Source: Gerris lacustris
Taxonomy: Eukaryota > Arthropoda > Insecta > Hemiptera > Gerridae
DNA length: 64,000 nt
Direction: 5' to 3'
NCBI GenBank assembly: GCA_951217055.1
Contig: OX578283.1
Location: 32,325,760-32,389,759, forward strand
Within the stretch, counting starts at the first letter, position 1, and the number at the start of each line of letters is the position of its first letter. A model generated the notes under the pieces. That model saw only the letters and a list, made by a program, of their open reading frames with translations. It made no database searches and had not been told where the DNA came from. Shown here in pieces: positions 34,301 to 46,700 of the stretch. Both the position numbers and the translations under genes were made by a program.

Positions 34301-37300
34301 GGCCGTATTCCATCCATTTTGGTGGATAATTTGATTTTCATAATCCTGAGTACAAAATTAGTTAGTAGACCAGAAATCAAGTCGATGATAGTTTGTCACT
34401 TGATAGTGACTACTTTGATTTGAATAACTAACTTATCAACGTTTTTTTATTAATATTTTTTGACTAGGCAATGTATTTTTTATTAGAAAAAAACTAACTT
34501 CAAGGCTTCGTAAGGAGACCTACGTGTCAACCAATTTGGCCCAAATATGGGGCACAGTGTCTTACGGGTAAATTTGGGATTTTGGTTAGCCCTACTTCCC
34601 CACAAGACCGTATGAACTCTACAGCAGCCTTTTCTAACTTCACTTGGCAATCATTATCAAATCAGAGTTTGACCAATTACCACATTTCCTCCTTACTTTC
34701 TCTAAAATATCTAGAAAATTTTCTATAAGCATAAAACTAGAATTCCCAGACCACAATGTTACTGGATTTTGGATAGACAGGTCCCATTGCGATGAATTAT
34801 CCCCTTTAGATCTAGACAGTTGGATCCCCGAGTTATTTACTGTGCCACATTAGGTCCATAACACTTTTATAGGGCTCTACAAAACAATCAACTATCCTTT
34901 ACTTAGAGCTTCATACATAAAAGGAAGACTACTAAAATTTGGAATTGGCTCATGGTCCAACCATGTGTATACAACACTGCAGTTCTAATTCTGTCAGTTT
35001 GTGCTACTTTTGTGGAGGAGAGCGCACAACTACAACAAATATAAATTAGTTAGTTAAAAAACCTATTATATACCGCCTATTATAGTGCTATTTTCTGTGT
35101 TAATTATTGATATTGCATGCCATCTCAAATCAGAGTGTATCATAATGGCTATTTAACATCTTGAATTTTTGAAGAGTCTCCAAGAGTCAGTTTTTAAGTC
35201 AAAAGAGAAGAATGTTATTTCCTCTCATGGAACAAGGGATTATTAATGCTAGAAATTTAGTTATTATTACTGTTTTGTGAAAATACAATTTATTAAGTTG
35301 AAATTGTTTAAAATTTAAACTCCATTTTGTGATTATCTCTTATTTATTATCTCTCTTAATGATTATAGTTTCCTTTAATTTTTAAAGTTCATTACAAAAA
35401 TGGAACCTTTATAGTGGAGTTAGGTTATTGTCTGTCTGTACATCACATCATATTTTCACGTTGGGCATAGTAATAATACTCATGTGGTCACTCTTGTTCA
35501 AATGTGTAATCTTACAAAAATATTTTTCTTCAAATTTGGTATTGGATGATTGAGGAGGTAAAAGCGGGTGTATATTTTTTTAAAAAAATTAGTAGGGAAT
35601 TATTATTATTATAAAAAGCTGCCATTTTGAATTTTAAAGAACATAAAATGAAACTAGTTAATAAAATAAACTAAATAAATTTCTTAAGACAAATAAATTT
35701 CTTATTTGCTTATTGTGATCTCCTGCCTAAGGTAGACACTTTTGGGTTGTTCCCTTCAGTGGTCACTTTATGGAGGTTTTACTAAACATCTGGCAACATT
35801 GCCAGACGTCACTTTTGCGTCGATTTGTAAATAAATATACTCACCAATGGCGAAAAAACGTTAGTTTGGATAAATTACACTCTTGGATGTCACTTTGATA
35901 CCATAGTTAAAGTATGTAATTTGATTTTTTGATGACCACATCACCTTTATTATACTTTTAATTGCAGGGTACTCCTGATAGTTCTAGTATGAAAGGACGC
36001 TTTGGTACCAGGATGTGTTTATAATATTTAATTTATGAATAATATTTGATAAATTATCAGTCTGATAAACTAATAAAAATGGTTAAAACTGGTCTATATT
36101 CAAACATTTGCCAAAGAAAAGAGATGAATACAGCTATTACTCCTTAAATGAAAGAAAGTAGACACTCTCAGGGTCAGGTGTGTCACAAAAATTACTATCA
36201 ATGTACTTCTCATTTTATTTTATTGATCTTTTAAATTAAGGGTAAACAAATGCTCAAACAAAAACCTGCTCATAACAAATTGCTCATCACACCTCACACT
36301 CAGATCTTGTGCAATAAATGTGTTTCACTGAGTTTTTACTCTAATAGTTCATTTTTGATATTTTGTTTAGGTGAGAAGCTATGTGAAGAAGATGCTTGGT
36401 ATAAACGAAAGTCGAGAGATGGGAGATGGTTGCAGTGATATAGTTGGCCCATCTAATTCAGCTAATCCACCAGGAGGTTCCCAGGCATTACTAGAAGTTG
36501 CTGTAAGACTTGGTCTATCCTTACTCTTCTCTCTACTGAACCAAAACTGGCACTTCTCTCACTCTATAGGTATTAATTCAGTATAAATTATACACAATTT
36601 TGACAAGTTATCTCTTTTTTTATATTTTTAATAATGATTCTGATTATCAGAGTATCTGCTTTTATAGCCTTTATGAAATTGTTCCTGGTATAGTTTACAG
36701 TTATATTCCACGTTCCAGCACGAGGAATACCCAGTATTTCTGTTAAAAAAAGATATTAAGAATAATTATTAATAAGTTAGAACATCGAAAAATCCCATCC
36801 ATAGAAATATGGGGTGGCAGGTATAAATGTTGTGTATTGTTGGAAATATATTATATACAACTGAGAATGGGGGAGGGTTTTAAGACACACGTAGCAGCAG
36901 CTCAATTTCAAACCCGGGAAATTTTGCAAATCTGGTCAGATTTTTTTTTTGCCCCAAAGTTTTCGGATTTCTACTGTATTTGTAAGCTATCTCATTTGTC
37001 CTAAATTTAAAGGTAAACATCTTAAAAACCATTTAATCCCTAGGGGCGTAAATTTACATGTAAATGTAAATTTTTGTAAATGTAATTTTACATTTTCAGG
37101 GTTTTCTTGTTTGGAGGCATGGTACTGTCAGTGTAAATTTATTTAAGTATATCTAGAGCTATCTTTTGGCTCTATGGGGTATTACGAACGTTCTATGAAG
37201 AGCCCAGTAGATAGAGTGATGGTTGAAGACAGATAAGAAAGGATAGAAGAGAGGTCGTGTACTGTTGTTCAGATGGCCCTTGGCTTAGGGGTTTTTCCTT

Positions 37301-37630
37301 TTTATAAATTTTCCTGGCATTATTACAGTACTTACTTTATTATAATATTATCTCTATATAGACTCTACCGGCTTTCCCTACCCTTTTTTTCTATTTCCTT
37401 GTAAGTTTTATAACGTTAGGTCAGGGGGTATAATGAGAAACATATTTTACATGACGAAACATATTTTTACAAGCTATGTTCTTGTTCGAACACCAAACCA
37501 TTTACACCTCTTCAATTCTTTTGGACCCTCCTCGCTTTATTGATCTTACAGAAATAACTTTGCTTGCTCTCTAAATTCTGCTCTCTGTTTGAGTTAATTG
37601 ATTTTGTTTTAAAAAGTGTGTAAATATATA

Positions 37631-37702
<72 letters not shown>

Positions 37703-40700
37703 GAATAAAGAGAGCAAGAGAGGAACGTAATATACTAAGAGGATCCTCACATATAGGGATACCCTTTATTTAGTAAAATGTTAGATTTGCATATTTGAAT
37801 TTGGCGGGGATGCAGCCTGGAAACCTCGAGTTGTCTCGGAACCCAGATCCCCTCGACCGCATACTCTCGGCGCCACAGCCTAATTTCTTTCAAATGAGAT
37901 TACTTGTATATAAAAGCTCCTGGGACTTGAAGAAGAGGTAATTAAATCGTCGGAAGTCCTAATCCAACGATTGGAACCAACCGAGAGAAGACACGGACTT
38001 TAATAAATAAGTTTAGCAAATTCTGTCTTCAGCCTAAAGCTACGAGACGTTGTGACGTCACCAGGAGATAAGAGGGAACAGGTGGTTGTCGAGGGAAAAG
38101 TCAGTCGGAGGCGAGACTCGTTGCAGTAAGGGTAACCCAGATTCGGGACCCGTAGTTTTTCCGACCAGTGGAATCCGTGATACTAGCTTTTCTTCGAAAT
38201 CCGGATATCCAGTAAAGTATTAAACAGTTAATCAAGTCTTATATCAAGTAAATTCAGTGTACGCCAGTTCCGTCTTAAAAATATCTACGTTGGAATATTT
38301 AACCGACAAGCATCAGTGAATCGTCTGCGCCATCTTCCCTTGAGAGGTACCGACTACGAGATCATCAACGAGGATTCTACTCTTCAGTACAGATAAGTTT
38401 AATTTGTAGGAAATATAATTCCGATACAAATTTGTAACTGGTCATAATATCGTAAAGTTTCTATAATTAAAGATATTTTCAAATCTTAAATTTTATACCT
38501 GAGCATAGTCAGTGTTTGACCCTTTGAGCTCTAAGGATATTGCTAAGTCTGGAATTTTAAAAGGTATATTTTAATAAAGCGAATCAATTTTAATAATTGT
38601 TTTTATTAATGCGACGATACAACCTTAATTACAAATTTTAATTAACATTTAAATACAAATTTTCTTGCATCTGTGGGTAAGACAGATCCAAGTCCAGGGG
38701 CGAACGCAAGTTCAAACTTGGCGACCCATCCTGAGATTCTCTTTGCTCTTAAAGCTAGTCATCAGCAAGGTGACGTGGAAGAAAGGTAATTTACCATTTT
38801 AATTAAATTTATTCAATTTTAAATTTCAGTCTTCCCCCCCCACGTCAGTCCCTGAGAGCCTTGTAATTTGGCACTTTGACGTGGGCCATTTTCCCAGACC
38901 TTGTAATTTGGCTCCCCAACGTGGGTCATTACGATTTAGTACGTTCCAAATCGTCATAACGAACTATTTACGCTATCCATCGTCTACCCATATATGCAAG
39001 TGGCGCCCTATACGATCGTTGATAAGATCAAAGAAAGGTTGTTGTAAATTTTTTTTTTGTATGGTTGAATAAGAAGATATTAAGACCAGATCGAAACGTA
39101 CGGATTATATCATATTGTGTATAAGTATCTATGAAAGAGTGATCTCACAGACTCAATTATTAAGTAAATTATTGTGTAACTATATTATTTTAAATTTTAT
39201 TTATCGTTTTCAACCTGTCAAAATATCGATTAAGATCCAACGACTCCAAAAATATGGAGGAATTACTAAGTAAAGTCAATGAATTAATAAAATCAAATCA
39301 AGATGTCATAAGATCCAATCAGGAACGGCAAAATGTAAACATCGAAAATCAAAAAATTCTCATGACTAAATTAACTGAGTTAATGGATAAGAAAAAGAAA
39401 ATTAATGACGATACTGTTCCCGATGTGCCATATGAATCTCCTAATGTTAATAATAATAATTCTGATAAGGGTGACCTAACTGATAACGACAGATCATGTC
39501 AAAATATGAATAATAACAACGTTGACTTAAACCTCCCCAAGCCCAGTAATGATAGTAGCATAAACCTGGCAACCGAACCCGATTTTAATAGGGAAGTTAT
39601 TCACATTGCAAATAGCCAAGGTAATCCCCACCCAATGGAGACAATTTCATCAGAAAAGGAAGTCAGTCCTATAAGTTTTTCATTACAAATTGAAAGAAAA
39701 ATAAGTAGGGAGAAAATCAATTTAAAACCCAGGTTCGTTCCAATCCGTCATCCTCAGTCAAATAGGGCAGAAAGATCCATTAGGGACATTATAGAAAAAC
39801 TGAGAATATGTCTGGACGGACACCATTATAAATGGGCACACCATCTAGGTGATGTTGAGTTTAGTCTAAATGCCACGGAATGTATAACCACGGGGATGAC
39901 TCCTATAGAGGCTCAGTTCGGCATTAAGCCAATTAGACCATGGGAACACCACCCATTATTAAGGTATGTTAGAGATAATATTAAAGAAAATAATGAAATT
40001 AACAAACTTGTAAAAGAAAGGATTAGATCCTGTAGAAATAATAAAAATTTAATTTATGATCGAGGCAAGAAAATAAAAAAGTTTCACCTCGGGGACTTAG
40101 TACTGGTAAAGGCACTTAATGTAAGTCACAAGAATCGTAGAATTGTAGCCAAGTTTCTTCCTAAGTATGAAGGACCATATGTAATAAAGAAATGTTTTGA
40201 CAGGGGATCCTATTTATTAATCGATCCGGTAAAAATTGACAAAATCAGGGGGATATTCCATGGTTCAATGATGAAACCTTATTATAGGGATGAACAAGGG
40301 ATGTTTCAAATATAAAAAGGAAAATATGTTAATATAATTTAAAATGTGAGATATTCATAATGCAATGCTTGTAAATGTAATTTTATTTTTTTATATGAGT
40401 TTGTATGACTAAAATCTATATGGATTTTATTTTATTTTATTGGACTTAAAAAGTTTTACTTTACTATGGAACTTAAAGTGTACCATAAATGAGATATATT
40501 GAATTTATTGAAAAACAAACTGATAAAAATCAGAAAATGTAAAAATGAAAATGCTTGCCATGACTTGCAAAACTGTAGAGGACACAGCAATTATCCTTCT
40601 TGTAAATTTTATTTGTGTGACAATGTAATGTGATTTGATTTAAAAATTTATTATGACCAGAAATAGTATTCAAGTTGTAGTTATGTAGATGGTAGGACTT

Positions 40701-43700
40701 AGTAATCGGAATTAGGAATAAAATGTTATTGTTATACAGATAGGGAACTTAAGGTAGGAGCGGACTACAACTGTACTCTGCAAGAGCTTCAAGCGCACCA
40801 ATGAAAATTGATTCCCCAATTTTCATTTTTCCAGGAGGGGGCAGATAAGAGGATCCTCACATATAGGGATACCCTTTATTTAGTAAAATGTTAGATTTGC
40901 ATATTTGAATTTGGCGGGGATGCAGCCTGGAAACCTCGAGTTGTCTCGGAACCCAGATCCCCTCGACCGCATACTCTCGGCGCCACAGCCTAATTTCTTT
41001 CAAATGAGATTACTTGTATATAAAAGCTCCTGGGACTTGAAGAAGAGGTAATTAAATCGTCGGAAGTCCTAATCCAACGATTGGAACCAACCGAGAGAAG
41101 ACACGGACTTTAATAAATAAGTTTAGCAAATTCTGTCTTCAGCCTAAAGCTACGAGACGTTGTGACGTCACCAGGAGATAAGAGGGAACAGGTGGTTGTC
41201 GAGGGAAAAGTCAGTCGGAGGCGAGACTCGTTGCAGTAAGGGTAACCCAGATTCGGGACCCGTAGTTTTTCCGACCAGTGGAATCCGTGATACTAGCTTT
41301 TCTTCGAAATCCGGATATCCAGTAAAGTATTAAACAGTTAATCAAGTCTTATATCAAGTAAATTCAGTGTACGCCAGTTCCGTCTTAAAAATATCTACGT
41401 TGGAATATTTAACCGACAAGCATCAGTGAATCGTCTGCGCCATCTTCCCTTGAGAGGTACCGACTACGAGATCATCAACGAGGATTCTACTCTTCAGTAC
41501 AGATAAGTTTAATTTGTAGGAAATATAATTCCGATACAAATTTGTAACTGGTCATAATATCGTAAAGTTTCTATAATTAAAGATATTTTCAAATCTTAAA
41601 TTTTATACCTGAGCATAGTCAGTGTTTGACCCTTTGAGCTCTAAGGATATTGCTAAGTCTGGAATTTTAAAAGGTATATTTTAATAAAGCGAATCAATTT
41701 TAATAATTGTTTTTATTAATGCGACGATACAACCTTAATTACAAATTTTAATTAACATTTAAATACAAATTTTCTTGCATCTGTGGGTAAGACAGATCCA
41801 AGTCCAGGGGCGAACGCAAGTTCAAACTTGGCGACCCATCCTGAGATTCTCTTTGCTCTTAAAGCTAGTCATCAGCAAGGTGACGTGGAAGAAAGGTAAT
41901 TTACCATTTTAATTAAATTTATTCAATTTTAAATTTCAGTCTTCCCCCCCCACGTCAGTCCCTGAGAGCCTTGTAATTTGGCACTTTGACGTGGGCCATT
42001 TTCCCAGACCTTGTAATACATTTTGGACTTAGTTCATGTATGTATGTAAGAGTTTTACGCCAATATGAACAAATATAAATTCTTAACTCTATATAGACAT
42101 TATTTTTGCATTACTGTAGATTAAAAAACAATATTTGAACTTACAATTACTTCATTTACCTATCCTTGACGGTAATTATTATACATAGTAGTAGTTGTTA
42201 CCTAGTACTTCCTACTAGACGGGTATGACGAACCACTTGTTCGAACCTAGCAATCAGGCCTTATAGTAGACCCATTTTACTTGCCCCGTGGTGGAGAGTT
42301 CCAGCTACTTCACACATCATACATTTGTACATTGTACCGCCAAAGCGAGTATGATGTGGTCATTAGTAAGCTATATGAGCGTGCTTCAAAGTGTGGGGGA
42401 AGAGGACCCCTCAGGGGGTCCCCTCGCCCTACTCCGACCTCGAACCATAGATACAGATCACATTTCATGACACGGATCGAACCCACTAGACGACGTGGGG
42501 GAAGAGAACCCCTCAGGGGGTGTCCCTCGCCCTGCTCCGTCCGCAATTCATAGATGCATTCAGTGTATCACGGCCCGGGATCGAACCCACGACCTCGAGT
42601 TGCCTCGACTCAGTGATAGCTGAGCGCGGTGTCTTTACGACCTCGGCCACCCTGGCTCCCCATTATTATACATATACTCATGTAGCGAATTTAATTTTTA
42701 AAAAAAATTCAATTTTTATAAAGATTATACTATAAAATTATGTTTATATATTGTCGTTATGTAAAAATATATTATTAATAAGCTTAATTATAGGCAGGGA
42801 AAGAATATAACGGCTTGAAAAAGTGTGATACATTTAGTGTGTAAGGTAGAAAAAACCTCAGGCCAGGGTGGAACATACCTGTTTTGGTCCAGGCCTGGGC
42901 AATAATCTTACAATATATACCATAGTTGGTTGTCTGCCTTCTAAAATATGTTAATTCCCTATAAATGTATTTAAATCCCCCTTAAAGACGTTTAAATGTA
43001 ATAAAGAACTTTCTATTTTTTTTTTATATATAAAAGTAAAAATTAATTTTTAATTACATATGTAATCAATTGCGTGTTTGTGTAATGTTTATGGTATATT
43101 CTTCATTAAGCTTATTGAACTTCTATTTTTTTTTGTGCTAGGTGTGGAAGGAGGTAAGATGTGCAGTGAAGTGCTTGGTACAGCACTTGAGGCAGTTAAA
43201 GGATTACCTGCACTATCACTAGCCAGTGAGTCGTTAGTATCTCCTTTGGCTATAGATACACTGAATCAAGTCTCCAAGTTTCTATCTAACACCGTTCAAT
43301 CCACTGACTCTCTCGCACCAACTCAAGGTAATAATGTTGAAGAAATGGAGAAAATATTTTATCTACTCACGGCAGCAAAATTAAGCATTGTTGTACTGTT
43401 TTCAGTCTGCAAAATGTAATTTTTCTTGATTCTTTTGAATAAAGTGTCAGCAAAATACCAAAGTGTCAGCAAAAGTTCAAAGTGTCAGCAAAAGTTCAAA
43501 GTGTCAGCAAAATAACAAACAGGCTGTCACATTGTAAGAAAATTTTACTAAAAAATGGTTACTTCAGCGCAGGTTATAAACACTACCACATTGTTTATTT
43601 TTATATATTTAAGCGTAATATTCTGCTAAATAGTTATATCTTTTTTGAAAATAACTTAAAAATTATAGTGACAAACAAATTTTACTATTTTACAATGATT

Positions 43701-46700
43701 ATTTTTAAAAAATCACTAAAAATTGAGATAAAAAACAGATGTTAGTAAAAAAGTGGCAACCCTGAATTGTTTTGCCTTTGTTTTGATTTCTTGATGACTC
43801 AAACTTTCGTTTTTTTACAAATTTAATTTCTTTAAATCTTTTATATATTAAAAAGGGAATATAATAATTAGTGTAATTTTTCTGCCGTTAATAAATATAA
43901 TATTGTATGTAACTATGCAGCAAAGGAAACATTCCTGACTCGTTTAAAGATTACCTGCTTCGGTTATACCTCAGCAGGTATTAACATTTGCCTGCCTCGG
44001 CTTCGCCTCGTCAGTCAACATGTAATTTTCCTGACTCGGCTTCGCCTCGTCAGTAAAATATTAATTTTCCTGCCTCGGCTTCGCCTCTGCAGTAAATTTG
44101 TTTAGCCTATCCTCGCCTTCGGCTCGTAACTAAAACTTAAAAAACTTGTCAGCAAAATTCCATTTTGCTGCCTAGTGACATAAATAACTATTGTTGATGA
44201 AAATTACTCTAGACTTACTATTAAATCTTCAGGCATTGTTATGGCTGCAAGAATACTCATAGTGTTCAGTTTGAATAGTTCAAATGTACGATAGAGAGAG
44301 AAAGACATAAATAAAATCTAAAATTTTTAATTTTAAATATCACTGTAATATCAAGTTACTAGTTAGGTAAGTTGTCCGAGGTTGGAGGAGGAAAGCCCTG
44401 GACAGAGTAGAATGGGCAGTAGTCATTAAGGAGGCCAAGGCCCTTCAAGGGCTGTAGAGCCATGGAGTAAGTAAGTAAGTTAGATAAGTTACAATTACAA
44501 TACAGATATGTTAGATACAACATCGTTGTTGTGTTCAAACATTTACAATAAACAGTCTAAGCTCATTTACATTTTGATTTGGGGACCTTTTAACAAAAAT
44601 AATATAATTCATAAATATTTCATTCAATTGACATTACAAAATAATTTATACGTAAGGATTTTTTCCACCAAAATAATACTTTCTTTAATTAAATTTAATT
44701 GTTTATTTTTTTATATTAGAATGTTATGCTGTATATTTTAGTAAACATTTTAATTATTTATATTATAAAATAGAACTATTAATAGTCAAAGTAGTTAGAT
44801 GCCTACGAGCTCTAGAGTTTCTGATTGAGTCTTATTGAGAATTTAAGATTAAGACCAATAATTGATAACCTAATGATTAAGATGACCTAGATAAGGTAGC
44901 CTAGATATGATAACTTGGATTATATAGGCTGCCAGAGTAACATACAAGCAAATTAATTACCATGCAGTTATAAATATAAATTAAAAAAAATATATAGATA
45001 TAGATAGGTTTCTAAAATTATTATTGTTTTTTTGACTTCTATAAATAGTTGTCTGATACATTTTTAGTTATTTATAGCAAATTGTTTTTTTTTCTAGATA
45101 AGAAAAGGTGTGCAGAGTTGCTGTTAGAAGTTAGTGTTCAGCGTGGGTCACTATGTCACCTGCTAGAGTGGGTCGCTATGGCTCTAAAAGCTCCCTCTCC
45201 TCAGTGTTCAATAGACAGGGATCTGTTTGCTTCAGTATTGAAAACTCTTAAACCCAACTCTACTACAGTAGAACTTCCACCAACTCTGCCCCTGTACAAA
45301 GCTGCAATATTACTTCTTACTGAGGTAAATACAAAGCTTTAGATCTAATGTATAAGTTTTTGGGGCCAAGTTGTTGTTTTCGTATTTCAATTATATTATT
45401 TAATTCTGGTTTTTCTGTGGTAATCTAATGTTTTGTGTTATTAGTTGTCAATATTCCAATTTTAAAAAGAAACTATTTGATTTAATGTGTTATACATTTT
45501 AATAATATTTTACTCTAAAACTTATATAATATCTATATAATTAATACAATTAAAATTAACGTAAAGACTAAAGAAAATACACATAAAAAATGCAAAATTT
45601 AGTAACAATAGTATCAAGTGACTTAAAAACTTATTATATTTAAAAAACATTATATTTTACTCAACAATTCTTCTTTATATACTTTAGCCATTTGATTCCA
45701 TTTTTTCTATCCAGAGTGACACGTTTCTATGTTGCACCACTGTTGCATACTTTCATCTCATCCAATTTTGCTTCTATATAAATTATACGGGATTGAAATT
45801 TTATTTTTCTACTAGCGGCAGCAAAATTATGCATTATTGAACTGTTTTTAGGCATGAAAATTTAAAATCTCCGAGGTTTCAAGAAAACTTTACAATACGC
45901 AGCAAAATGCGATTTCGCTGCCTAGGCGGCAAAATCGTATTTTGCTGAGGATTTTTCCAGGCTAAGCTACGCCCACATTCCCTGCAACAAATAAATAAAA
46001 AAATCAACCTATTGTTTTATATAATGTAATCTTTAACATAAATATTTGAAAAATTTACCTTAAAAATATTACGAATTTATAAAAAAAAGGTTTATAAATA
46101 CTTATAATAGATTATATTTATAAAATACAATGGAGAAAAAAGATTAAAAAGAAATAAAAATATTACAGAAAACAGTAGGTCTTAAAATAATCATAAATAA
46201 ATTAAATTAGTGGAAACGCTGCTGCTCGTATATTATCATCATTTTGTTTTTGTTTTTACTGTATTTCTGCCAATTCATTTTTTATAATTATAACATTTGA
46301 TATTGTTGCTGGTTGTTTAAATTTAAATAGTTCAATAATAGTATTTTATATGTAAGTATGTATTATGAAATAAATATTATGTATAGAAACAAATTTTCTG
46401 CCGCTAGTAGGAAAAATATTGTATGCAACAAGGCAGCAAAGGAATCATTTCTGCCTCATTGATATATTGCCTGCTTCAGCTTTGCCTCGTCAGTCAATCA
46501 AATAAATTACCTGCCTCGGCTTCGCCTCAACAGTTAATTTCCATAGCCTGACCTCGCCTCCGGCTTGGAGGCTAACTTAATCATTCGTCAGAAAAATTCC
46601 ATTTTGCTGCCTAGTTACATAAATAACTATTATATGTTTAGATGGTGAACCTTGCATGTGAATACACAATGAGAAGTATCTGTGAGCCGTCTCCACAGAG

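Larger units (their letters stand above)
37736..42015 (+). mobile_element. Recent non-autonomous Ty3/gypsy-like LTR retrotransposon
   Basis: Inserted in HERC1 intron 3, same orientation as the gene. Two LTRs of 1170 bp look identical. A 4-bp duplication ATAC flanks the element (37732-37735 and 42016-42019). LTR ends are TA...TA, not TG...CA. The left LTR is followed by TGGCTCCCCAACGTGGG, close to the primer-binding site for tRNA-Lys, and a purine tract AGGAGGGGG precedes the right LTR. The internal region is only 1.94 kb with one ORF and lacks protease, reverse transcriptase and RNase H. It therefore needs a helper element. Identical LTRs imply recent insertion. Confidence 0.93.

Noticed and set aside
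42281..42553. Overlapping ORFs rich in Gly/Pro/Arg
   Set aside because: Lie in the doubled body of a SINE and reflect its GC-rich blocks.
42573..42661. Complete Leu/Ser-type tRNA gene
   Set aside because: A and B boxes are present but the acceptor stem does not pair and the SINE body follows directly.
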